64,000 nucleotides of DNA from Flavobacterium soli DSM 19725. Lineage in GTDB: Bacteria > Bacteroidota > Bacteroidia > Flavobacteriales > Flavobacteriaceae. The notes below the pieces were generated by a model. It did not search any database. It was not told where the DNA came from and was given only the letters and a program-made list of their open reading frames with translations. This document shows, in pieces, positions 7,672 to 16,415 of the stretch. The translations under genes and the position numbers were made by a program. Each line of letters begins with the position of its first letter. The stretch's first letter is position 1. The stretch covers positions 310,001-374,000 of the forward strand of contig NZ_AUGO01000003.1 in the NCBI RefSeq assembly GCF_000422705.1, read 5' to 3'.

Positions 7672-10104
7672 ATGCTTAAAAACTGGTTCAACATATTCAT
7701 CTATCAGATAAAAAACAACAAGCTCTTCACGGCTCTCAACGTTTTGGGGTTGAGTTTGGGAATGGCGGGGGTGGGTTTTGCGATTCTGTATTGGAATGAC
7801 GAGCATTCGTATGACGCTTGGAATCCAGAGAAAGACAAGGTGTTTTTATCGATAACTTCTGTTGGCAATAACATCAAGTGGGCTTCGAATGTGGCAGGTT
7901 TTGAGCCTTACTTTAAAAAAGATTTTCCAGAACTTGAAGAATATTGCTATTTTGAAAACTGGTATGAAAAAGAAGTCCTCAAAACGTTGAACCGCAAAAC
8001 CATTGCTAATGTGAGTGCGGTTCAAGACAACTTCTTTTCCTTTTTTCCATTTGATTTCATAGAAGGAAATGCAAAGAATGCTGTTGCAGATGAAAGCAGT
8101 ATTGCCATTTCTGAAAGTACTGCAAAAGCTTTGTTTGGAGAGGGCGAGGCACTGAACCAAGAAGTCAGCTACAAGAAGAAAAAATATGTGGTTCGTGGTG
8201 TGTATCGCATTCCGGGAAAATCTTCAATGGCTCCCGATGTTGTGATGAACGATATGCAAAAACGATTGAAGACTGACCTGACCGAATGGGGAAATTTTAA
8301 TTATGGCTTGCTTTTAAAGGTTAAAAAACCCTCTGATACGGCTTCGGTAATTAAAAAAATGGAACACATCCTTTTTGAAAACCGCGATTTGAAATGGGCA
8401 AAGGCCGAGGGGATCACATTAGCGGAATGGCATAAAAAAGGTGGAAGACCAACTAAAATTGAATTACAACCCTTAACTGATGCCCGATTAAATTCAGATG
8501 TTGAAGGATATCCAGGAGGCAAGGGAAACTTGCAGTTCCTAAGGATTATGATGGGAATTTCGATTCTGATATTGATTTTATCAACGGTTAATTATATCAA
8601 TCTTGCGACTGCAAATGCCATCAAGAGGGCAAAAGAAGTAGGACTTCGAAAAATTCTTGGCGCTTCAAAAGCAAATATCGTTTGTCAGTTTTTATTAGAA
8701 ACCGCTCTGACTGCGATAATCGCCTTGTTAATTGGACTTGTAATCGTTGAACTTTCATTGCCTTATTACAATGACTTTTTAGGGAAAACCTTAAAAATCC
8801 ATACCCAGGAGTTCTATTTGCAATTGCTTATGATCTTGGCGGTTATCGTTGTCTTTGCAGGCATCTTTCCAGCACTTTATGTGGCTAATTTTGAAACCGT
8901 AAAAGTACTGAAAGGCAATTTTTCCAGAAGCAAAAACGGCATCTGGCTCAGAAACGGAATGCTTGTTTTTCAATTTGCCATTGCCTCGTTCTTTATGGTA
9001 GGCTCCTATATTGTTTATCAGCAGATTGACTATTTCAGCTCGAAAGACCTCGGCTTCAATGGCGACCAGATTGTGCAGGTGGAATACCGAAACACCTATG
9101 ACTATGAGGAAAAAGACTTTATCCAGAAAACGACCAATCGCTACAGCTTTATCAAACAAGCCCTTTCAAAGATTGAAGGCGTGAAGAGTGTTTCGGCGGG
9201 CTCTTTCTCGTTTGGAAAGACCGTTTCGGCTTCCTCCAGCTTTGACTACAACAACAAAGTTACCGTTCAAAGCAAAAATATGCTCATTGATTTTGGCATG
9301 CTTGACATGATAAACATAAAAATCAAGGAAGGAAGAGACATTTCGGCTGCATTTTCTGCAGACACCGCTACTTCTATTTTGCTAAATGAAACAGCCATAC
9401 GGATGATGAACGAGAAAAACCCAATTGGAAAAAAAGTCACTTGGAATAACAAGGAGCTTGAAATTATTGGTGTCGTAAAAGATTTTCACATCAATGGCCC
9501 ACAAGAAGATATTCCGCCAATGACTTTTTTCCATTATAAAACCAGCGACTGGATGATCCTAAATGCAGAATCAATCTATTTGAAGATTGAACCCGAAAAA
9601 ATGGAATCGGCCTTGGCAGAAATTGAAGCCTTTTGGGTTAAAAATGTAGAGGGAGATTTTCCGTTCACCTATGATTTTGTGGACAAGAATTTTTCCCGAT
9701 CCTATCAGAATTATGTCTATCAACGTAATTTGTTTTCACTGTTGAATTTGGTTGTCATCATTATTTCCCTTTTCGGATTATTCGCACTTGCCTCCTATTC
9801 CATCCAACGAAGAATGAAGGAAATTGCCATCAGAAAAACATTGGGAGCCGAAACGAAAACATTATTAAAAGAATTGTCAAAACAATATATCATCTTCTGT
9901 ATCATCGGATTTGTAATGGCTCTTTTTCCTGTGTATTTCCTGCTGGACAAATGGCTCGAAAATTTTGCTTACAGAATTGACATATCAGCAATTCCGTTCG
10001 TGATTGGGTTTGCAGCCTTGGTAATTCTGACCTTGATTGTGGTGCTTTCACGGGCTTATCAGGCGACAAGGATGGATGTTTTGAAGTATTTAAAATATGA
10101 ATAG
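7672..10104 (+). CDS. FtsX/MacB-like ABC permease, first paralogue
   Basis: An 810-residue double-FtsX permease of the Bacteroidota type. A first TM (about 19-40) and a MacB periplasmic core (about 45-280) precede the first FtsX domain (about 288-410, three helices, with the cytoplasmic motif KRAKEVGLRKILGASK). A TM near 425-445, a second periplasmic core (about 450-680) and a second FtsX domain (about 686-810, with RRMKEIAIRKTLGAETK) follow. The C-terminal tail YQATRMDVLKYLKYE is shared with the second permease. It has no nucleotide-binding domain, so it depends on the ATPase just upstream. The product is expected to move hydrophobic compounds or peptides from the periplasm to TolC; the substrate is not evident. 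Confidence 0.9.
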   Translation: MLKNWFNIFIYQIKNNKLFTALNVLGLSLGMAGVGFAILYWNDEHSYDAWNPEKDKVFLSITSVGNNIKWASNVAGFEPYFKKDFPELEEYCYFENWYEKEVLKTLNRKTIANVSAVQDNFFSFFPFDFIEGNAKNAVADESSIAISESTAKALFGEGEALNQEVSYKKKKYVVRGVYRIPGKSSMAPDVVMNDMQKRLKTDLTEWGNFNYGLLLKVKKPSDTASVIKKMEHILFENRDLKWAKAEGITLAEWHKKGGRPTKIELQPLTDARLNSDVEGYPGGKGNLQFLRIMMGISILILILSTVNYINLATANAIKRAKEVGLRKILGASKANIVCQFLLETALTAIIALLIGLVIVELSLPYYNDFLGKTLKIHTQEFYLQLLMILAVIVVFAGIFPALYVANFETVKVLKGNFSRSKNGIWLRNGMLVFQFAIASFFMVGSYIVYQQIDYFSSKDLGFNGDQIVQVEYRNTYDYEEKDFIQKTTNRYSFIKQALSKIEGVKSVSAGSFSFGKTVSASSSFDYNNKVTVQSKNMLIDFGMLDMINIKIKEGRDISAAFSADTATSILLNETAIRMMNEKNPIGKKVTWNNKELEIIGVVKDFHINGPQEDIPPMTFFHYKTSDWMILNAESIYLKIEPEKMESALAEIEAFWVKNVEGDFPFTYDFVDKNFSRSYQNYVYQRNLFSLLNLVVIIISLFGLFALASYSIQRRMKEIAIRKTLGAETKTLLKELSKQYIIFCIIGFVMALFPVYFLLDKWLENFAYRIDISAIPFVIGFAALVILTLIVVLSRAYQATRMDVLKYLKYE

Positions 10105-10129
10105 CCCCCTAACCCGCCACGGCGGGGAA
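10103..10129. repeat. GC-rich palindromic intergenic element
   Basis: AGCCCCCTAACCCGCC followed by ACGGCGGGGAAT. The arms CCCGCC (10113-10118) and GGCGGG (10121-10126) form a tight hairpin. Its GC content stands out in this AT-rich gap right after the first permease stop. It may be a short dispersed repeat. Confidence 0.45.
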
Positions 10130-10190
10130 TTGTTGGAACGGAATCACTTTATAAATAGAAATAAAAAATAATTAATAAAAAAATAAAATT

Positions 10191-10991
10191 ATGATACGAG
10201 TTATCTTCTTTACAACAGCAGTATTATTCAGTTTATTAACCAATGCACAGGTTTCAGAAAATCGAACGGTTGGCGAATTCTCGAAAATTAAAGTTTCAAA
10301 CGGAATCGAGTTGATTTACACCCAATCATCCACTCAAGAAGTAAAAGTTGAAACTGATGATAATGAGAAATTACAATACATCAAAACCGAAATCGAAGGT
10401 TCGACTTTACGAGTTTATCTGAATACCGAAAATGCTCCAAAACCTGAAACCAAAAAGAAACGCAAAAGAAAAAATTACAGCAACAGCTACAACAACATCA
10501 ATTTTGACGTCTTGAAAGTATATGTTAGTAATGCATTAGTTGAAGATTTTAGAGCGAGTTCTTCGGGTTCGATTTTCATCAAAAACAGCCTGAATGCAAA
10601 GAATATAGCCATTGATTGTTCGTCAAGCGGAAGTTTTGCCGGAACGATTAAATGTTCGAATGCTATGATAGAATCTTCGTCCAGTGGCGATGTAGATGCC
10701 AATATCACAGCCGATGCAATTGATGTGAAAGTCAGCAGTTCGGCAGATGTGGAATTGTCTGGAACAACCGAAAAAATAACCATAAAATCAAGCAGCTCGG
10801 CCGATTGCAAAGCGAAGAACTTAATCGCTAAAAATGCAGTTGTAGAATCCAGTAGTTCATCTGATGTTGATATCCATGCAACCGAAAAACTAGTGGCAAG
10901 TGCTTCTTCGAGTGCTTCGATTACTTTTTTTGGAAATCCAACTAGTGTTGAAAAAAGCGAAAGTTCCTCGGGTTCTGTATCTAAAAGATAA
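10191..10991 (+). CDS. Head GIN domain (DUF2807) protein, periplasmic or surface
   Basis: 266 residues with a signal peptide (MIRVIFFTTAVLFSLLTNAQ, cleavage after about 20). The rest matches the DUF2807 or head-GIN pattern: VGEFSKIKVSNGIELIYTQS, then a repetitive right-handed beta-helix rich in S-S-S/G and D-V steps (for example VSSSADVELSG, ESSSSGDVDA) spaced about 20-25 residues. A basic Lys/Arg/Asn-rich insert lies at about 84-104. The molecular function of DUF2807 is unknown; such proteins often sit beside two-component or efflux genes in Bacteroidota. Here it lies between the two permease paralogues in the efflux operon. Confidence 0.85.
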   Translation: MIRVIFFTTAVLFSLLTNAQVSENRTVGEFSKIKVSNGIELIYTQSSTQEVKVETDDNEKLQYIKTEIEGSTLRVYLNTENAPKPETKKKRKRKNYSNSYNNINFDVLKVYVSNALVEDFRASSSGSIFIKNSLNAKNIAIDCSSSGSFAGTIKCSNAMIESSSSGDVDANITADAIDVKVSSSADVELSGTTEKITIKSSSSADCKAKNLIAKNAVVESSSSSDVDIHATEKLVASASSSASITFFGNPTSVEKSESSSGSVSKR

Positions 10992-11018
10992 TTGTATTTT
11001 ACTTGAAACCCTATCATT

Positions 11019-12302
11019 ATGAAGAAAATATTTTTATTTCTTTTTTTAATTACATTTTTGACTCCATCAAGTGCTCAAAAAATCTGCTCGTCTGATATTA
11101 GTAATTTTTGGATAGCCTTTGATAGCCTCCAAAAGACCGACAAAAACAAAAGGGAAATTCTTAATGCTCTTTTTTTAAATAAAAAATCAGACGGATTAAA
11201 ATCATTTATGGAGATCAAAAATTTTGGAGAAGATGATTATTTATATGTTATGGAAAAGTATCCTCTGTTTTGGAACTCTATAAGAGCCAATACCATAGTA
11301 AACGATACTAAAATTGAGAAAATCAACAAAGCATTGAAAAAACTAAAAAAGCTATATCCTCATAATTTACAGGGAACAATTTACTTTACATTAGGTACCT
11401 TAAAATCAGGAGGAACTGCTACAAATGAAGATTTACTTTTGGGCCTAGAAAAAATAGTGGGAGATAAAAATACCATTGTTTCGGAATTTGAAAATAATGA
11501 ACTTCAAAAAATCTTTTCATATTCTAGTTCATCACAGTTAGAACAGGTTACTGTTCACGAAACGGTTCATCTTTTTCAGAAAGAAGGAGAAATCAATGTG
11601 TTAGCAAAAGCAATCAAAGAAGGTTCATGCGATTTTATTGCAGAATTAACTTTAAACAAAAAATTCACAGCACATTACATTAATTATGGAATAACGAATA
11701 ATGAAGCTATAATGTCTGCTTTTAAACAGGAAATGTTTAGTCAAAACTTTAGCAACTGGTTTTACAATTACCAAAACAGCAAACATCCAGATTTAGGATA
11801 TTATGTTGGCTATATCATTTCCAAAAAATACTATAAAAACGCAAGCCATAAAAAACAAGCCATAAAAGATATTATAGATTTAGATTTCAATGATGAAAAA
11901 GCCGTCCTACATTTTTTAGAAAAGTCAAAATATTTTAAAGAAAGCATAGATGTGGAACAAATAAAATCTACTTACAAAAGCAATCAACCTCAGATAATCC
12001 GCATCCAAGAATTTGAAAACGGTAGCGAAAATGTAAGTCCGGATATCAACAAAATTCAAATTGTATTTTCCAAACCAATGCAAGAGAATATTTCTATAAA
12101 TTTTTCAAAATTTGGGAAAGAACATTTTCCATTACAAAAAATTTTAGGTTTAAACGATACAAAAACAATCTTAACAATTGAAACTATAGCCCTAAAACCC
12201 GACACCGAATATGACTTTTATATCACTGATAGATCAACAAAATCAATAGATGGCTATCCATTTGGAGCTCAAGAATATAAAATTGCATTTAAAACAAAAT
12301 AA
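11019..12302 (+). CDS. Exported protein with HExxH metalloprotease-like motif and C-terminal Ig-like domain
   Basis: 427 residues with signal peptide MKKIFLFLFLITFLTPSSAQ. The middle contains TVHETVHLFQKEG, an HExxH zinc motif (His180, Glu181, His184), followed by EGSCDFIAEL (201-210) placed where gluzincins supply the third ligand; this resembles the DUF2268/GldB-like family of predicted Zn proteases. The last 95 residues (FSKPMQENISINF, LKPDTEYDFYITD) look like a bacterial Ig-like domain of the SbsA type. The gene looks more AT-rich than its neighbours. It lies 27 nt after the DUF2807 gene and 73 nt before the second permease. A protease acting on the transporter's cargo is possible but untested. 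Confidence 0.7.
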   Translation: MKKIFLFLFLITFLTPSSAQKICSSDISNFWIAFDSLQKTDKNKREILNALFLNKKSDGLKSFMEIKNFGEDDYLYVMEKYPLFWNSIRANTIVNDTKIEKINKALKKLKKLYPHNLQGTIYFTLGTLKSGGTATNEDLLLGLEKIVGDKNTIVSEFENNELQKIFSYSSSSQLEQVTVHETVHLFQKEGEINVLAKAIKEGSCDFIAELTLNKKFTAHYINYGITNNEAIMSAFKQEMFSQNFSNWFYNYQNSKHPDLGYYVGYIISKKYYKNASHKKQAIKDIIDLDFNDEKAVLHFLEKSKYFKESIDVEQIKSTYKSNQPQIIRIQEFENGSENVSPDINKIQIVFSKPMQENISINFSKFGKEHFPLQKILGLNDTKTILTIETIALKPDTEYDFYITDRSTKSIDGYPFGAQEYKIAFKTK

Positions 12303-12375
12303 ATAGAAGGTTTAGTTTACATCAAAAAAGTGCTATAAATCTAAAGTTAATTCATCATCAAAAAACGAACACATC

Positions 12376-14796
12376 ATGCTGAAAAATTGGTTTAAAATAT
12401 TTCTGTATCAGATAAAAAACAATAAATTATTTACCACTCTCAATATTTTAGGATTGAGTATGGGAATCGCCGGACTTGTTTTTGCCATCTTGTATTGGAA
12501 CGACGAGCATTCCTACAATGTTTGGAATCCGGAGAAAGAAAAAGTTTTTCAGGTACTAAATAATGTTAGCGAAGACACTTATTGGAACACCAATGTAGCT
12601 CCACTTGAGAATCATTTAAAAAACTTTCCAGAACTCGAAAGTCATTGTTTTTTAAACAATTGGTATTTTAATGAAATCCTAGAATATAACGGAAAAAAAA
12701 CATTACTCAACGGTATCTTGGATGCACAATCTACGTTTTTTTCCTATTTCCCATTCGAGTTTATTCAAGGTGATCCAATATCAGCGATAAAAGACAACAC
12801 GAGCATTGCACTCTCCGAAGCTACAGCCCAAAATCTCTTTGGAACAACTAAAGTTTTAGGCAAACAGCTTCACTATTCTGGACGAACAATGGTGGTTCGG
12901 GGAGTTTATAAAATTCCTGGCAAATCATCATTTGCACCTTTGGCCGTTACCAGCATCATTGATGGAAGAATTGCAGAAGAAAGTAAAAACGAAAACTGGG
13001 GAAATTTTAGTTTCGGATTGTTAGTAAAATTAAAAGACCCGACAAAAACCCAAGCTGTTATTGATAGAATTGAGGCTTTGTTTTATGAAAACAGCATTAA
13101 AAGATGGGCAAAAGAAGAAGGAATTTCGCCAGAAGAATACATCAAAAAAAATGGCAGAAATAAAGTAGTCCTTGAACCGCTTTCAACAGCACGATTGCAT
13201 TCTGTTACAAACAGTTACCCAGAAGGCCGAGGCAATTATCAATTCTTGATGATCATGATGGGATTATCAATTTTAATCCTCTTTCTCTCTATTGTCAACT
13301 ACATCAATCTTGCTACGGCAAATGCCATAAAAAGAGCCAAGGAAGTAGGAGTTCGAAAAATAATTGGTGCAACAAAAAAAAATATTGTTTGTCAATTTAT
13401 TTTTGAAACCGCACTCATCACTTGTTTTGCAATACTATTAGCTTTAGTAATTGTAGAGCTTTCTTTACCTTTTTACAATGATTTTCTAGGAAAACAATTA
13501 GTCATCGAGGGTAGTTTGTTTTTTATACAACTCCTGGCTATTTTTTGTTTGGTGATTCTAGTCGCCGGAATTTTACCTGCCATTTATGTCGCAAATTTTG
13601 AAACGCTAAACGTTTTGAAAGGCAATTTCGGACGAAGCAAAAGTGGCGTCTGGCTCCGAAACGGAATGTTGGTGCTGCAATTTGCAATCGCTTCGTTCTT
13701 TATCATTGGTTCCTACATCGTGCATCAACAAGTAAAATTCATGAGTACAAAGGAAATTGGTTTTCAAGGCGATCAGGTATTAGACATCTATTATAGAAGA
13801 CCCGATCATGATGATCCAAAAAAAATCTTCAACCGCTATCACACACTAAAACAAGAGCTATTAAAAATTAAGGGGGTCGAAGACGTTTCTACAGGTGCTT
13901 TTTCTTTTGGCAACAGTTCCAATTCTTCATCAAGTTTCACTTATAACGGTCTCAGCATTCAAGGTCAAAACATGGCGGTCGATTTTGAACTTCTTGACAT
14001 GATGAAAATAAAAATGCTTGAAGGTCGAAATTTCAATCCTCAAATTGCATCCGATACGATTAACTCTATGATGATAAACGAAACGGCTTTAAAGCAAATG
14101 AACGAAAAAAATCCAATTGGAAAGGTAGTAGATTGGAACGACGAAAAACTAAAAATTATCGGTGTCGTAAAAGATTTTCATCTTTATGGACCACAGGCCG
14201 AAATTCCTCCAATGGCATTTTTCCATTTCAAAACCATCGATTGGATGTCCTATAATCTCAACCGAATCTACATTAAAGTCCAAGCCGAAAATATGCAAGA
14301 AACGGTAACTGCTATCGAAAAATTTTGGACCACAAAAGTTAATACCGATTATCCGTTTGAATATGATTTTGTAGATAAAAATTATGCCCGAACCTATCAA
14401 GCCTACGTCAAACAACGAAACCTGTTTAGTTTATTGAATATAGTCGTAATTCTAATCGCCGTTTTCGGATTGTTCGCCCTCGCCTCCTACTCGATCGAAA
14501 GACGAATGAAGGAAATCGCCATCAGAAAAACCCTTGGTGCCGAAACCAAAACATTACTCAAGGAACTTTCAAGACAGTACATCGTGTTTTGTGTAATTGG
14601 CTTCTTGATTGCTCTATTTCCAGTTTATTATTTACTTGGAAAATGGCTGGAGAATTTTGCTTTCCGAATCGAAATCTCCATCCTCCCATTCCTTATTGGA
14701 TTTGTAGTTTTACTGATTCTCACCTTGCTTATCGTATTGTCAAAAGCCTATCAAGCCACCAGAATCGACGTATTGAACTATTTAAAATATGAATAA
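12376..14796 (+). CDS. FtsX/MacB-like ABC permease, second paralogue
   Basis: 806 residues, clearly homologous to the permease at 7672-10104 over its full length: both start MLKNWF(N/K)IF(I/L)YQIKNNKLFT and end YQATR(M/I)DVL(K/N)YLKYE. The layout is the same: TM, periplasmic core, FtsX (KRAKEVGVRKIIGATK), TM, periplasmic core, FtsX (RRMKEIAIRKTLGAETK). The periplasmic cores diverge more than the membrane parts. It has no ATPase of its own. The pair may form a heterodimer with one shared ATPase, or two homodimers with different cargo. Tandem duplication with two genes between the copies is the simplest origin. Confidence 0.9.
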   Translation: MLKNWFKIFLYQIKNNKLFTTLNILGLSMGIAGLVFAILYWNDEHSYNVWNPEKEKVFQVLNNVSEDTYWNTNVAPLENHLKNFPELESHCFLNNWYFNEILEYNGKKTLLNGILDAQSTFFSYFPFEFIQGDPISAIKDNTSIALSEATAQNLFGTTKVLGKQLHYSGRTMVVRGVYKIPGKSSFAPLAVTSIIDGRIAEESKNENWGNFSFGLLVKLKDPTKTQAVIDRIEALFYENSIKRWAKEEGISPEEYIKKNGRNKVVLEPLSTARLHSVTNSYPEGRGNYQFLMIMMGLSILILFLSIVNYINLATANAIKRAKEVGVRKIIGATKKNIVCQFIFETALITCFAILLALVIVELSLPFYNDFLGKQLVIEGSLFFIQLLAIFCLVILVAGILPAIYVANFETLNVLKGNFGRSKSGVWLRNGMLVLQFAIASFFIIGSYIVHQQVKFMSTKEIGFQGDQVLDIYYRRPDHDDPKKIFNRYHTLKQELLKIKGVEDVSTGAFSFGNSSNSSSSFTYNGLSIQGQNMAVDFELLDMMKIKMLEGRNFNPQIASDTINSMMINETALKQMNEKNPIGKVVDWNDEKLKIIGVVKDFHLYGPQAEIPPMAFFHFKTIDWMSYNLNRIYIKVQAENMQETVTAIEKFWTTKVNTDYPFEYDFVDKNYARTYQAYVKQRNLFSLLNIVVILIAVFGLFALASYSIERRMKEIAIRKTLGAETKTLLKELSRQYIVFCVIGFLIALFPVYYLLGKWLENFAFRIEISILPFLIGFVVLLILTLLIVLSKAYQATRIDVLNYLKYE

Positions 14797-14840
14797 TTTA
14801 AGGAGCATCACATAAGGCTTTTTCATCCCGAAGCTTCGGG

Positions 14841-14950
14841 ACATGTTCCTGCTGGATGCACTATCTTTTGTTCTGTCCCGACGCTTCGGGGCCAGAACAA
14901 AAGGATAGTTGCAACCATCAGGGCTAGATAAAATCTTTAGGCTTCTATTA
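14841..14950 (-). repeat. Dispersed palindromic repeat, copy C
   Basis: On the minus strand: AGAAGCCTAAAGATTTTA, then TAGCCCTGATGGTTGC and a hairpin with arms CTATCCTTTTGTTCTG (14893-14908) and CAGAACAAAAGATAG (14861-14875) enclosing a GCGTCGGG palindrome, ending CCAGCAGGAACATGTC. A CCCGAAGCTTCGGG palindrome flanks it at 14828-14841. It shares its outer flank with copy A and has an unrelated stem. It separates the second permease from the TolC gene. Confidence 0.65.
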
Positions 14951-14988
14951 AACCTTAATCCCAGATGATTCAAAAAAATATAATTCCA

Positions 14989-16287
14989 ATGAAAAAATTA
15001 ATTTTGAGTTTGCTCTTAATTACTTCGAGCATTTTTGTGAATGGCCAGGAAAATTCTTGGTCATTGCAAAAGTGTGTTGATGTAGCCATGCAAAACAGTA
15101 TTGATATAAAAGTAAAGCAACTCGAAGTCACAAAGGCTCAAAAACGCTACACACATCCTCTTTTGGAACTTTTCCCAAGCGTGAGTTTAAACGGAAATCA
15201 CAGTTATAATTTTGGCTCGACCATCGACCCAACAACCAACAACAGGGTAAGCTCTGACATTCAGTGGGACAATTTTTTCCTGAATGCCAATATGAATATT
15301 CTCGACTTTAATAATTTGGCTACAGCCAAAAAAAATAAAATTGAAATCGAAATGGCAAAAGCCGATAAATCAGTCATTGAATACGACTACAAATTGCAAC
15401 TATTGGAAAAATACTTCGATGCTTTGTTCTCACAGGAGTTGGTTAAAATCCAAAAAGAGCAATTAAAAAATAGCACCTTCAACCTTAACAGAATTGAAAA
15501 AGAAGTCGAAATTGGCAACAAGCCCCAAAGCGATTTATACGACATTCAATTGAGTTTCTCTCAAGACGAAAAACGCCTTATGGAAGCCGAACAATTGTTT
15601 GAAACCCAAAAATTGCAACTTTTTCAATTGATGAATTTTAAAGTGGAAAACCTAGAGGATATCGTTCTGGAAACTTATTTAGGAAATGAAACCGAGATTG
15701 TTTCCTCCGAAATCAATAATCCAAAAATTCAATTTGCCGAATTGGCTTATAAAAGTTCCAAGACGGATATTTCGATTCAACGTTCTGTTAACCGTCCTAC
15801 ACTTTCAGCCTTTTATCAATTATCAACTTTTTATTCTTCTCCAATCAATCAGCCAAATGCTAATGTTGTCGGTTTTCGAACACAATTGGACGATAATAAA
15901 AACCATCAGGTAGGCTTGCAAATGAGCATCCCGATTTTTACAGGATTCAGAAACAACAAACAAATCAAGGCATCGAAGATAGAATCTGAAAGGACAAAAC
16001 TGCTTTCGGAACAAGAAAAAATTAAAATCGAACAACAAATCGAACTCGAAAACATGCGTAAAAAGCAATATCTGAAGCTGTCCGACAACTTAAAAAACAC
16101 CTTGAAATATGCCCAAGAATCGTTCAAAACCACACAGTCAAAATTCACTAGCGGAAAAATTGATGCCGTTGGGTATAATTCGGTCAAAAACCAATTGCTT
16201 TCTTCCGAGTATGATTTTCTGAAAAATAATTTATTACTGCAATATGCTTCTTTGAAAATAAATTTAATTCAAAAAAACGAATTATAA
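14989..16287 (+). CDS. TolC-family outer-membrane channel protein
   Basis: 432 residues from the ATG at 14989, chosen because the signal peptide MKKLILSLLLITSSIFVNGQ begins there; an upstream ATG at 14965 adds eight unlikely residues. The mature protein has two outer-membrane efflux repeats of long amphipathic helices (WSLQKCVDVAMQNSIDIKVKQL; LEKYFDALFSQELVKIQKEQLK; QVGLQMSIPIFTGFRNNKQIKAS; KFTSGKIDAVGYNSVKNQLL). TolC trimers form the outer-membrane duct of tripartite pumps. Last in the efflux operon and separated from the permease by repeat copy C, it may also have its own transcript. Confidence 0.9.
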   Translation: MKKLILSLLLITSSIFVNGQENSWSLQKCVDVAMQNSIDIKVKQLEVTKAQKRYTHPLLELFPSVSLNGNHSYNFGSTIDPTTNNRVSSDIQWDNFFLNANMNILDFNNLATAKKNKIEIEMAKADKSVIEYDYKLQLLEKYFDALFSQELVKIQKEQLKNSTFNLNRIEKEVEIGNKPQSDLYDIQLSFSQDEKRLMEAEQLFETQKLQLFQLMNFKVENLEDIVLETYLGNETEIVSSEINNPKIQFAELAYKSSKTDISIQRSVNRPTLSAFYQLSTFYSSPINQPNANVVGFRTQLDDNKNHQVGLQMSIPIFTGFRNNKQIKASKIESERTKLLSEQEKIKIEQQIELENMRKKQYLKLSDNLKNTLKYAQESFKTTQSKFTSGKIDAVGYNSVKNQLLSSEYDFLKNNLLLQYASLKINLIQKNEL

Positions 16288-16348
16288 ACTGACAATACCA
16301 CCATAAACAAAACCAATCCTTTATCTTTATTTTAAGAACATTTCGTAT

Positions 16349-16356
16349 TATCTTTG
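16349..16356 (+). promoter_or_regulatory. -7 promoter element (TAnnTTTG) for the Mrp gene
   Basis: TATCTTTG is an exact match to the Bacteroidota -7 consensus, about 60 nt upstream of the ATG at 16416. No clear TTG -33 element is found 19-21 nt further upstream. Confidence 0.45.
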
Positions 16357-16415
16357 CAATCTAAATTCAATCTTAATAAAAAAGCAATTGAAAAGAATTG
16401 CACCTCATATATCCA

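Noticed and set aside
10487-11017. Minus-strand 176-codon frame antisense to the DUF2807 gene
   Set aside because: Reflects the Ser-rich repeat structure of the sense gene; no start context or family resemblance.
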